Assembly (NCBI RefSeq): GCF_014645355.1
Contig: NZ_BMLS01000006.1
Span: forward strand, 124,001-188,000
DNA from: Bowmanella pacifica
GTDB lineage: Bacteria; Pseudomonadota; Gammaproteobacteria; Enterobacterales; Alteromonadaceae
Direction of reading: 5' to 3'
DNA: 64,000 bases
Below the pieces are notes generated by a model, which worked only from the letters and a program-made list of their open reading frames with translations, made no database searches and had not been told where the DNA came from. Shown here piece after piece: positions 9,498-18,532 of the stretch (within the stretch, counting starts at the first letter, position 1; each line of letters starts with the position of its first letter). Made by a program: the position numbers and the translations under genes.

Positions 9498-10610
9498 TTA
9501 AATATCCAGATTACTGGCAGACATAGTTTGTGAGAATGAGGCATAAATGTTGGTGAGCAAATCTGCACTCAGAGGATTACTTTCATCATCCATCAGGGTA
9601 ATGGAGGTCTTGCCACCCATTTTTGCCACCTTCAGGCGATAATCTTCCCTCTCCATGGGCAAGCCGTCGTTGCTACTCCAAAGCTTGTCCCACCAACTGT
9701 CTTCCGGCCCCTCGTAGGACACAAACAGCAGGCCATTGGACTTATCCAGATCTTTGACGTCAAAGCCGAGCTTGCGTAGCACCAGCTGCAAACGGGTCCA
9801 GGTCAGATCATAGTCGCCTTCAACCACAAAAGCCGGGTCGCCGTCAGCATTAAAGCCAAGCTCCATTTCCATCCCCTGACGGATTTGACGAATACGCTTA
9901 GCATCGGCAATTTTTAGTTGAGTCTCGTAGTGATTGATGACCTTATTCAGTACATCCACTTCATTACGACGACGAGACTCCGCATCCAGATCCGACGCAG
10001 AAACCACCTGCTCGCCTACGGTTTCCATGTAGTCTTTCAGTTCAACATTCAGGGCGGCAGTACGGCCGTGGGGTTTAACATCCAGCACGAATTCGAAGCG
10101 ACGACCCACACTGCGTTCGGTTGTGGTCCAGTCAAACCAGCCGGTATCCAGCTCTTCGGTCATCAGCATCCAGTCAGTTACCAACCGACCCTCTTCTTTA
10201 TTAAAACTGTCTACGCCTATACCCTGCTCTTCCAGGAAACTAATCAGGCTATTCCAGATAGAGGTATCCAGCGCTTCAGCGTCGTCAACCTGGTCAAAAT
10301 AAACACTGGCGCTGCGCTGGCCTTCTTCCACATGGGAACCGGTTACCAGCGGCAGTACTAAAGCAGGTGACAGCACTTCCAGACGATTACCCACCAATTC
10401 GCGGGGGGCATTCTCGCCTAATTTGGGAATATCGTAGTCTTTACCGTGGTTAGGCGTTGCTAACCCCTCGGGAATTTGCAGACTGCCTCTCTGCTGCTCC
10501 TGTACATAATCAAAGTTACCATTGGCAACACGTCTTTCCTGAGAGGTAGAACAGCCCCCCAGGCTCGCTGCAAGCACAATCGTCAGCAGAGAAATTCGAA
10601 ACATCGGCAC
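9498..10610 (-). CDS. bamC: outer-membrane protein assembly lipoprotein BamC
   Basis: Accessory lipoprotein of the BAM complex that folds beta-barrel proteins into the outer membrane. The N terminus is a lipoprotein signal with lipobox LGGC (Cys20), followed by the unstructured BamD-binding segment and two helix-grip domains. At 370 residues it is slightly longer than E. coli BamC (344). It lies between dapA and purC, as in enterobacteria, three bases after dapA. Identification rests on gene order, the lipobox and overall resemblance. Confidence 0.9.
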   Translation of the reverse strand: MPMFRISLLTIVLAASLGGCSTSQERRVANGNFDYVQEQQRGSLQIPEGLATPNHGKDYDIPKLGENAPRELVGNRLEVLSPALVLPLVTGSHVEEGQRSASVYFDQVDDAEALDTSIWNSLISFLEEQGIGVDSFNKEEGRLVTDWMLMTEELDTGWFDWTTTERSVGRRFEFVLDVKPHGRTAALNVELKDYMETVGEQVVSASDLDAESRRRNEVDVLNKVINHYETQLKIADAKRIRQIRQGMEMELGFNADGDPAFVVEGDYDLTWTRLQLVLRKLGFDVKDLDKSNGLLFVSYEGPEDSWWDKLWSSNDGLPMEREDYRLKVAKMGGKTSITLMDDESNPLSADLLTNIYASFSQTMSASNLDI

Positions 10611-10613
10611 TCC

Positions 10614-11495
10614 TTAGGATAACAAACCAGCATCACGCATGACTTGTTCGATAGCTTTTTGGTGGATGAGTTCCGCTTCCACCATAGGCAGACGCAACGT
10701 CGGGCAGGGAATCAAGCCCATTTTATATAATACCCACTTAGGCATAACCGGGTTAGGTTCGATGAACAATGCATCGTGCAGTGCAGCAATGCCAGCGTCA
10801 ATCTCTCTGGCCAGCTCGGCCTGACCACTGGTAGCAGCCGCACAAAGCTTAGCCATACGATCCGGTACGATATTGGCGGTAACTGAAATCACACCATGTC
10901 CACCCGCCAGCATAAATTCACAACCTGTGGCATCGTCACCGCTTAGCAGCACAAAGTCCTCAGGTAGCATAGTCTGCATCTGACGCAAGCGATTCAGGTC
11001 GCCGGTCGCATCCTTAAGACCCACAATACGGGGGTGTGCAGACAAGGCCGCAACAGTTTCCGGCAGCATATCTGTGACCGTGCGGCTCGGTACGTTGTAA
11101 AGAATCAGGGGCAGTTCACAGGCGTCAGCGACTTTTTCAAAGTGCGCGATCAAACCACGCTGCTGGGGCTTGTTGTAATAAGGGACAACACTGAGCAAAC
11201 CATCCGCACCAACCTCGGCAGAGGCCTGGCTCAGTTCAATGGCTTCATCGGTGGAGTTTGCACCGCTACCGGATATCACCGGAATACGGCCGGCAGCGTA
11301 TTCCACTACCTTTTTAACTACCTGAATATGTTCTTCTATCGGCAGTGTTGCAGATTCACCTGTGGTACCCACAGCGACCAGACCTGCCGTACCGGCTTTC
11401 ACATGAAACTCGACCAGTTGCTGTAAGGAAGGATAGTGAATCTCACCCGTTTCGGTCATCGGTGTGACCAGCGCTACAATACTGCCTTTAAACAT
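10614..11495 (-). CDS. dapA: 4-hydroxy-tetrahydrodipicolinate synthase
   Basis: First committed step of lysine and meso-diaminopimelate synthesis: condenses pyruvate with aspartate semialdehyde. The Schiff-base lysine is Lys161 (VGLKDATGD), the catalytic tyrosine is Tyr133 (LYNVPSRT) with Arg138 close by, and the TTGE motif supplies Thr44-Thr45. All fall at the positions used in E. coli DapA, and the 293-residue length is normal. It leads the dapA-bamC-purC operon and faces gcvR divergently over 182 bp. Confidence 0.97.
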   Translation of the reverse strand: MFKGSIVALVTPMTETGEIHYPSLQQLVEFHVKAGTAGLVAVGTTGESATLPIEEHIQVVKKVVEYAAGRIPVISGSGANSTDEAIELSQASAEVGADGLLSVVPYYNKPQQRGLIAHFEKVADACELPLILYNVPSRTVTDMLPETVAALSAHPRIVGLKDATGDLNRLRQMQTMLPEDFVLLSGDDATGCEFMLAGGHGVISVTANIVPDRMAKLCAAATSGQAELAREIDAGIAALHDALFIEPNPVMPKWVLYKMGLIPCPTLRLPMVEAELIHQKAIEQVMRDAGLLS

Positions 11496-11677
11496 TCTTG
11501 CCCCCGGAAAATTAAGCGCCTAATGGTAATGAGGTAACCCGTCAAACACAAGCGTCAATTCGGCTAGTCGCCAGCAAATTTGTGCGGCTGGACACCCTTA
11601 ACTACGACCATAATGGATATTTAAACCTGATGCGATTGTGTTAGACTTCCGGGCCTTTAAATCCCGTAACAACTCAT

Positions 11678-12202
11678 ATGAAACATCAACTTATCGTGAC
11701 CATTATGGGAACGGACAAGATCGGCATACTGAGTACCCTGGCTGCTACCGTGGGCGCCTGTAATTGCAACATACTGGACAGCCGCCAGGCCGTGTATGGA
11801 CAGGACTTTTCGCTGACCATGATTCTGGAAGGCACTCAAAGCGCCATTATCAAGGCCGAATTGCAAATCCCGCAGGTCTGTCAGCAGCACGAATTGCTGT
11901 CGATGATGAAACGAACCAAACAGCATCTGCGTCAAGATTTGGCTTACCTGGCTGATGTGGAAGTATCGGGGGTGGACTTTTTGGGTGTCATTAAGGAAAT
12001 CACGGCTTTCTTTGACAGCGTAGACATCACCATTACCGCCTTTCGCCAGCAAACCAATACAGACCCAAAAAGCGGTCTGGAAATGATGCGTTGTAAGATG
12101 GTCGTCAGCATGTCCAATGATACCGACTTAGCCAAGCTGGAAGCGGAATTTGCCGCTAAGCTGAACGAATTAAATCTGCAAGGAACCATCAAAAAACACT
12201 GA
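11678..12202 (+). CDS. gcvR: glycine cleavage system regulatory protein GcvR-like, two ACT domains
   Basis: In E. coli, GcvR binds GcvA and blocks activation of the glycine cleavage operon when glycine is low. This 174-residue protein has two ACT-type folds (about 1-80 and 92-165), starting with MGTDKIGILSTLA and followed by VEVSGVDFLGVI. It is divergent from dapA and 7 bp before bcp, matching the E. coli order dapA/gcvR-bcp. It has no DNA-binding domain of its own, so it must act through a partner. No gcvA or gcv genes are in the window. Confidence 0.92.
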   Translation: MKHQLIVTIMGTDKIGILSTLAATVGACNCNILDSRQAVYGQDFSLTMILEGTQSAIIKAELQIPQVCQQHELLSMMKRTKQHLRQDLAYLADVEVSGVDFLGVIKEITAFFDSVDITITAFRQQTNTDPKSGLEMMRCKMVVSMSNDTDLAKLEAEFAAKLNELNLQGTIKKH

Positions 12203-12209
12203 GGTACTT

Positions 12210-12674
12210 ATGAACAAAATTGAGGCCGGTCAGGCCGCCCCCCACTTCACACTCCCGGATCAAAATGGTCAGACCTTGTCTCTGGCGGACTTACAAGGCC
12301 GCAAAGTACTGGTCTACTTTTATCCTAAGGCGATGACGCCTGGCTGCACGGTACAAGCCCAGTGTTTACGCGACAGTAAAAGCGAACTGGATAAGCATAA
12401 TGTGGTAGTGCTGGGTATCAGCCCGGATCCGGTTAAACGCTTGCCTAAATTCATTGAAAAGGAAGGCCTGAACTTCACCTTGTTGTCAGACGAAGACCAC
12501 GCGGTTGCTGATGCCTTTGGTGTGTGGGGACCGAAGAAATTTATGGGCCGCGAGTTTGACGGCATTCACCGCATCAGTTTCTTAATTGATGAACAAGGCA
12601 AAGTGGAAAAGGTGTTCGACAAATTCAAAACCAAAGACCATCACGAGGTTGTGCTGGATTATCTGGCAAGCTAA
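12210..12674 (+). CDS. bcp: thioredoxin-dependent peroxiredoxin (bacterioferritin comigratory protein)
   Basis: Cytosolic peroxiredoxin (PrxQ/BCP type) that reduces hydrogen and organic peroxides. The peroxidatic cysteine is Cys46 in MTPGCT, within a normal thioredoxin fold of 154 residues; the conserved GVWGPKKFMG and GIHRISFLID motifs follow. Most two-cysteine BCPs have the resolving cysteine five residues after the first (CxxxxC). Here the second cysteine, Cys52, is six residues away (CTVQAQC), so whether it resolves the sulfenate is open. Probably co-transcribed with gcvR. Confidence 0.95.
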   Translation: MNKIEAGQAAPHFTLPDQNGQTLSLADLQGRKVLVYFYPKAMTPGCTVQAQCLRDSKSELDKHNVVVLGISPDPVKRLPKFIEKEGLNFTLLSDEDHAVADAFGVWGPKKFMGREFDGIHRISFLIDEQGKVEKVFDKFKTKDHHEVVLDYLAS

Positions 12675-12691
12675 GTGGATTTTCTACCAAC

Positions 12692-12717
12692 AAAAAAGGG
12701 CCGATGGCCCTTTTTTG
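12692..12717. terminator. bidirectional terminator between bcp and the AI-2E permease gene
   Basis: Symmetric hairpin gggcc-gat-ggccc with six As before and seven Ts after, placed between convergent genes. Confidence 0.92.
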
Positions 12718-12726
12718 TTGTGACGA

Positions 12727-13803
12727 TTAAACCGACTCTTGCACAGCGCGCGGTAAGCTATTTTCTGTCCAGGCCTTAAATACCGCCTTGACCAGCGTGG
12801 CCAGAGGAATGGCAAAGAATACCCCCCAGAATCCCCATAAGCCACCGAAGAACAACACCGCTATAATAATATAAACCGGATGGAGACTGACAGCTTCAGA
12901 GAATAACAACGGTACCAGCAAGTTACCATCCAGGGCCTGAATAACACCATAAGCTATCATCAGGTACCAAAAATCTGGGGTCAGCCCCCACTGGAACAAA
13001 GCCACCGCCGCAACAGGAAAAGTGACGACCGCTGCACCAATATAGGGAATTAGCACAGAGAAACCCACTAATACCCCTAGCAACAGTGAATAACGCAGAT
13101 CCATAAAGGCAAAGGTGATAGTGGATACCGTGCCGACAATCAGTATTTCCATGACCTTGCCGCGAATATAGTTAACAATCTGCACGTTCATTTCCCGGCC
13201 GACCTGCTTTAGCAATCGTCTGTCCTTAGGCATAATTCCGGCAATGTTAATAAGTAGCTCCCTGCGATCTTTGAGAATAAAGAACACCATCAGAGGGACC
13301 AGAATAAAGTAAATCATCAACGCCACCAGACTTACGATGGAGCTTAAAGAGGCAGACAGCAGGTCTTTACCTAACCCCACCACTCTGTCATTCACCCCCG
13401 CCAGGGTGTTATCAATATCTTGTTTAGCCAATAAACCGGGGTAGGCATCCGGCAAAGTCAACAACCAAGCCTGTGCTTTTGACCAAATTAACGGCATTTC
13501 GGTTAACAGATTGACCCCTTGCTGCCACACCACCGGCACCAAGGCCACCAGACAAAGAATTGTCAGGCTGATAAACAGCAGCAGTACCAGACTCACCGCC
13601 CAGGTGCGCCCCATTCCCCACTTGTCTAATTTATTCACCGGCCATTCGAGTACATAAGCAATAACAATGGCCACTAATACCGGTGCCAGCATTGCTCCCC
13701 AGAAAATCAGCACGGTAAACGCCACCACCACCATCACTAATAATGTGGCGCTGGCAGGGTCTGAAAATTTACGCTTATACCAGAGATTTAACTGCTCTAA
13801 CAT
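12727..13803 (-). CDS. perM: AI-2E family transporter / PerM-type permease
   Basis: A 358-residue inner-membrane protein with about seven or eight hydrophobic helices. It has the long cytoplasmic or periplasmic stretch between about residues 80 and 150 and the C-terminal glycine-rich helices (FGGLWGFWGVFFAIPLATL) typical of the family. E. coli YfgO (PerM) occupies the same neighbourhood, next to bepA. Members have been linked to autoinducer-2 export or sodium/proton exchange, so the substrate cannot be assigned here. It is divergent from bepA. Confidence 0.88.
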   Translation of the reverse strand: MLEQLNLWYKRKFSDPASATLLVMVVVAFTVLIFWGAMLAPVLVAIVIAYVLEWPVNKLDKWGMGRTWAVSLVLLLFISLTILCLVALVPVVWQQGVNLLTEMPLIWSKAQAWLLTLPDAYPGLLAKQDIDNTLAGVNDRVVGLGKDLLSASLSSIVSLVALMIYFILVPLMVFFILKDRRELLINIAGIMPKDRRLLKQVGREMNVQIVNYIRGKVMEILIVGTVSTITFAFMDLRYSLLLGVLVGFSVLIPYIGAAVVTFPVAAVALFQWGLTPDFWYLMIAYGVIQALDGNLLVPLLFSEAVSLHPVYIIIAVLFFGGLWGFWGVFFAIPLATLVKAVFKAWTENSLPRAVQESV

Positions 13804-14217
13804 TCGGGGTCCTTGAAGAACGGATTGGCTGGGTATTTCAATATAGGGAACACCACATCACTCAGGTCATGATTATCCTCCGCTTGGTGGGACGGGATCA
13901 ATCACTTGCCCGGATATTTATCCTTACGTCCTGCCCTTTCGCCCCATCCCAGCTTCTAGCACAGAAACACCATCACAATACTGATAATCCCCCACTTGAA
14001 TATAAGACAAAAGGCTAAGCAAGCGCGAAGAGTCGCCACGCGCATGCTGAAATGCACGGTATTTTGTTCATTCGTCGGCCTATCGTGGCCTGATAACCTC
14101 AACAGCATAGTCATTGCGACAATAAAACAGTTATAGTTAAACCTAGGGCAATGGCTGCCCACGTGGGGAACTTCTCGTCAGGTTCGCCTATCCAATCCAT
14201 CCCGGTTGTTGTGAGTA
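13804..14217. other. intergenic region between divergent permease gene and bepA
   Basis: A 414-bp gap that must carry divergent promoters. I found no convincing -35/-10 pair with correct spacing, no RNA gene and no protein-like reading frame. Confidence 0.4.
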
Positions 14218-15675
14218 ATGGAAACTATGCGAAGAAGTATCGTTCTGTGTCTGAGTCTTTTACCTGCTTTGGTATTTGCGCAGGTTCGATTGAACAATGA
14301 CAAGAATGAATTACCTGAAATCGGTGTGGTGGCATCTAACGCCATTAGCATTGATAAAGAACTGCTGGTCGGTGAAGCCTTGATGCGCCAGTTGCGTGGT
14401 CGGGCCCCCATTATTAACGATCCGCTGTTAGAAGAGTATATTCAGGATTTAGGTAACCGCCTCGTTGCACAAGCTGACAACGCCAAGTTTCCGTTTAAAT
14501 TCTTCCCTATCGGCAACAATGACATCAACGCCTTTGCATTTTACGGTGGGCACATCGGCATTCATACCGGTCTGATAGTTCAGGCTGACAATGAAAGCGA
14601 ACTTGCCTCTGTGGTAGCCCACGAAATCGCCCACGTCACACAACGCCATCTGGCCCGCAGCATGGAGTCACGCCAAAAAACCTCTCCCTTGCAATTGGTT
14701 TCTATGTTGGGCGGCGTGCTGCTTGCTATGGCCGATCCTGAAGCGGGTATTGCGGCCATCAGCGCCAGTCAGGCTGCTGGCGCGCAAGCCTCAATCAACT
14801 ACACCCGCAGTAATGAAAAAGAAGCAGACCGTGTGGGTATCGAAGTTCTGGCCCACGCCGGCTACGATCCCAGTGCGGCTTCGACCTTTTTTGGTAAGTT
14901 AGCGGCCAAATATCGTCATCAATCGAAACCTCCTGCATTTTTGCTGACGCACCCCTTGCCTGAGAGCCGGATTGCCGATGCCAGAGCCAGGCAAGCTATT
15001 TATCCCAGGGTTCAAATTCCCCCCAGCTTGTCGTTTCATTTAATCAAGGCCAGGATCCAAGCCCGTTATACGGGTATTCGGACCTACGACAGCAGCTACT
15101 TTCAAGCCATGCTGGATAATGCTGAACATCCAGTGATTCAAAAGGCCGCCCAATATGGTCTGGCGTTAACCTTGCTGGATACCGAACAACCAGACAAGGC
15201 CAGGCCGATCATTGACAAACTGTTGCGGGATGATCCGGAAAACTTATTCTATCTGGATACTTTTACCGATATTGCCCTGGCGCAAAAACGTCACCACGAT
15301 GCTGTCGAGGTGCTGACCGAGCACAGCCTGAAACAACCCAGAAATCGTGTTCTGGCATTAAACCTGGCCAATGCCTTGATAAAAGATGGCCAGCACGACG
15401 ACGCCGTGCGCATTATCAAAGATTATCTGCTGGTTAATCCGGAGCACTTATTGTCTTATCAGTTGCTCAGTGAAGCCTATGGCGAAAGTCGGCAGATGCT
15501 TGAAATGCATCAGGCCAAAGCAGAGGTTTACGCCCTGATAGCCGCCTACCCCAGGGCCATTGATGAACTGCAAACCGCGTACAACTTTACCGCTGACAGC
15601 GCACTGGAAAAACAACGTATTCGCGCCAGAATAGAGCAAATGCGGGATGCCGACACGCGACTTAGAAACCTTTAG
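14218..15675 (+). CDS. bepA: periplasmic beta-barrel assembly-enhancing metalloprotease
   Basis: M48 zinc metalloprotease with TPR repeats that promotes LptD maturation and degrades misassembled barrels at the BAM complex (established for E. coli BepA/YfgC). A signal peptide ends at VFAQ. The zinc motif is HEIAH (His135, His139 counting from 14218), with the third ligand in NEKEADRVG (Glu202). Residues from about 310 onward form TPR-like helical pairs. At 485 residues it matches E. coli (487). A second ATG at 14227 would start the signal peptide directly at MRRS; either start is possible. Confidence 0.94.
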   Translation: METMRRSIVLCLSLLPALVFAQVRLNNDKNELPEIGVVASNAISIDKELLVGEALMRQLRGRAPIINDPLLEEYIQDLGNRLVAQADNAKFPFKFFPIGNNDINAFAFYGGHIGIHTGLIVQADNESELASVVAHEIAHVTQRHLARSMESRQKTSPLQLVSMLGGVLLAMADPEAGIAAISASQAAGAQASINYTRSNEKEADRVGIEVLAHAGYDPSAASTFFGKLAAKYRHQSKPPAFLLTHPLPESRIADARARQAIYPRVQIPPSLSFHLIKARIQARYTGIRTYDSSYFQAMLDNAEHPVIQKAAQYGLALTLLDTEQPDKARPIIDKLLRDDPENLFYLDTFTDIALAQKRHHDAVEVLTEHSLKQPRNRVLALNLANALIKDGQHDDAVRIIKDYLLVNPEHLLSYQLLSEAYGESRQMLEMHQAKAEVYALIAAYPRAIDELQTAYNFTADSALEKQRIRARIEQMRDADTRLRNL

Positions 15676-15683
15676 AAAGCCTA

Positions 15684-15714
15684 ATGCGTGAGGCTAATTT
15701 GCGGCCTCACGCTG
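15684..15714. terminator. hairpin between convergent bepA and tlpA-like genes
   Basis: Nine-base-pair perfect stem (GCGTGAGGC with GCCTCACGC, loop of nine) spans the end of the tlpA-like gene just after bepA. There is no clear T-run on either strand, so termination is probable but not certain. Confidence 0.6.
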
Positions 15715-16182
15715 TTGCAGTGCATTAATCAAAGCCAGCAAATCGTCTGCATGCTGTTCGCCCATCAACTGTTTTATCAATTTACCATCCGGGCCAATAA
15801 TAAAGGTCGCCGGCAGACTTTGCGGGCGTTCAAGCGGCAAGCCAGGGGCAGGCTCAGTTAAAATAAGCTCGAAATCAATCTCGTATTTGTCGGCTAGCTG
15901 TGCCAAGGCATCAGAGGATAACGCATCAAAACTCACACCAAACAGCTTAACGGCATCGCCAGCTATCATCTGATTAAAGCGGTTCAATTCGGGCAGTTCG
16001 CGCAAGCATGGCGCACACCATTCGGCGAAATAGTTGACCACTACATACTGACCGCGTAAATCACGCCAGTGATGTTTATCTCCTTGCAGCGTATGGAAGT
16101 CTGCTTTAAACCAGTAATAACTGCTGGTACCGGCCAACATAGCGATCAGCGCCACGGTCAAAATCAGGGCTTTTTGCGGCAA
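15694..16182 (-). CDS. TlpA/ResA-like membrane-anchored thiol-disulfide oxidoreductase, TTG start
   Basis: A periplasmic thioredoxin-fold protein held by one N-terminal membrane helix (about residues 5-22). The redox motif is WCAPC (Cys56, Cys59), followed by a cis-Pro region (SLPATF) and a typical C-terminal helix. The open frame runs to 16425, but that extension overlaps the divergent arsC gene and has no membrane logic. An AGGAGG at 16191-16196 sits eight bases before a TTG at 16182, which gives a 162-residue protein starting just before the helix. That is my preferred start. Likely roles are reduction of periplasmic disulfides or cytochrome c maturation; neither can be chosen. Confidence 0.85.
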   Translation of the reverse strand: MPQKALILTVALIAMLAGTSSYYWFKADFHTLQGDKHHWRDLRGQYVVVNYFAEWCAPCLRELPELNRFNQMIAGDAVKLFGVSFDALSSDALAQLADKYEIDFELILTEPAPGLPLERPQSLPATFIIGPDGKLIKQLMGEQHADDLLALINALQQREAAN

Positions 16183-16249
16183 ACGGCTGTCCTCCTTGGA
16201 TGGGTCTGGGTAGAATGTTCTACAAGATTGAACAACATACTCAGCTAGC

Positions 16250-17204
<955 letters not shown>

Positions 17205-17207
17205 ACA

Positions 17208-17597
17208 TTGAATCCGCAAACCCGTTTTTTTCGCGTACTGGCCCTGTGCTCTTACCTGACTCTGCTGGCCTTTAGTATTTTATGGCATTTTGTATTGACC
17301 ACTGAGGGGCAATATTCCTGGCTGTTTTTATTTCTGATGTGGGTGCTGCCGTTACTGTTGCCCTTACCGGGATTAATAAAAGGCCAACCTTACACCCATG
17401 CCTGGGCTAACTTTATCCTGATGTTCTATTTGTTACACGGCTTAACCGGTGTCTACGCGTTGGAGCAGGAATATTGGTATGCAGCCATTGAAGTTGTATT
17501 AGCCACCCTGGCATTTATCGGCTGCAGTTTCTTTGCCAGACTTAGGGGACGGGAACTTGGCCTTGGGCTAAAAAAGGCCAAGCAAAATAATCAATAG
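17208..17597 (+). CDS. DUF2069 small inner-membrane protein
   Basis: A 129-residue integral membrane protein of unknown function with about four hydrophobic helices (for example YLTLLAFSILWHF and LWVLPLLLPLPGL-like segments), a short LKKAKQ basic tail and a TTG start three bases after wrbA. DUF2069 genes commonly sit beside wrbA and hda in gammaproteobacteria, which is the only functional hint. No enzymatic motif was seen. Confidence 0.8.
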   Translation: MNPQTRFFRVLALCSYLTLLAFSILWHFVLTTEGQYSWLFLFLMWVLPLLLPLPGLIKGQPYTHAWANFILMFYLLHGLTGVYALEQEYWYAAIEVVLATLAFIGCSFFARLRGRELGLGLKKAKQNNQ

Positions 17598-17830
17598 CGA
17601 TACTTGCTGCCATCCATAGGAATAAAAACAGGCCAAGGTAAGTTTGCCAGAGAGACTGCCAACGCAACTCAGCGCGCTTACTTGCCTGTTATAAAGTGAG
17701 CTTGTTTGCGCCGGACTTGGCAGTGCGGTATGGAAAGAGACTCAAGCCTTTTGTTTGGCGACCGGTATATATATAATGAAAAAGCCCTCAGGCAAGCGTT
17801 CGACAGACCGACGCCCTTTAGGCGGTAGTC
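17598..17830. other. structured intergenic region between DUF2069 gene and hda
   Basis: A 233-bp gap between convergent genes. Arms 17627-17642 and 17677-17690 can pair with two bulges, and on the minus strand the stem is followed by TTTTTATT, resembling a terminator reached about 140 bases after hda. A second inverted pair (ACTGCCAA 17655-17662, TTGGCAGT 17717-17724) could form an alternative fold. A TATATATAAT stretch at 17766-17777 could be a -10 but lacks a well-spaced -35. Confidence 0.45.
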
Positions 17831-18532
17831 TTAAAGATCCAAGACTTTCTTAACGAAGGGAATAGTCAGTCGGTGTTTCTCTTGCAAACTGGTGGCATCG
17901 AGGCGATCCAGTACGGCCAGCAATGCCGGCATATCCCGATGGCAATGATTCAGCAGAAAACGCGCCACTTCCAGGGGCATGCTCATACCACGGCGATACG
18001 CCCGGCTGCGTAGCGCCTCCATTAGCCCTTCATCGTCAAGTCCCTTTAAGTGAAAACTCAGTCCCCAACTCAGACGGGAACGCAGATCAGCCAGGGCCAG
18101 TGGTAACTGAGCAGGGCCTTGCAGTCCGCTTACCAGTATGCGGCTTTGGCCACTTTCTCGCACCCGGTTAATCAGATCAAATACCGCCGTTTGCCATTGA
18201 GTGTGGCCTTCCAACAAGTGAATATCATCCAGACAAATTACCGCCACCAATTCCAGATCATTGAGTAGGTCGGGATGCAATTCGGCCAGATTCTTAAACC
18301 CCACATAGGCGCAGGTCATACCCTGACTAGCAGCGGCACTACATAAGCTGTACTGAAGGTGACTTTTTCCGGTACCGGAATCACCACTGATATAGGTCAG
18401 AAAAGGTCCGCTTTGCTCGTCATTCAACCACGACTGAAGATGACTGACCACCTGCTGGTTAGCACCCGGAATAAAACTGTCGAATATTTCATCGTCCGGT
18501 AACTGTAGAGGCAGGAACAACTGTTTACTCAT
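17831..18532 (-). CDS. hda: DnaA regulatory inactivator Hda
   Basis: AAA+ protein that, bound to the loaded sliding clamp, stimulates ATP hydrolysis by DnaA and prevents over-initiation. The N-terminal clamp-binding motif QLFLPL is at residues 4-9, Walker A is GDSGTGKS (50-57), Walker B is VICLDD, and an arginine-rich sensor segment (LADLRSRLSWG) follows. At 233 residues it matches E. coli Hda. The ATG at 18532 overlaps the stop of the DUF2066 gene by one base (TGATG), so the two are translationally coupled. An in-frame TTG just upstream is unnecessary. Confidence 0.95.
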   Translation of the reverse strand: MSKQLFLPLQLPDDEIFDSFIPGANQQVVSHLQSWLNDEQSGPFLTYISGDSGTGKSHLQYSLCSAAASQGMTCAYVGFKNLAELHPDLLNDLELVAVICLDDIHLLEGHTQWQTAVFDLINRVRESGQSRILVSGLQGPAQLPLALADLRSRLSWGLSFHLKGLDDEGLMEALRSRAYRRGMSMPLEVARFLLNHCHRDMPALLAVLDRLDATSLQEKHRLTIPFVKKVLDL

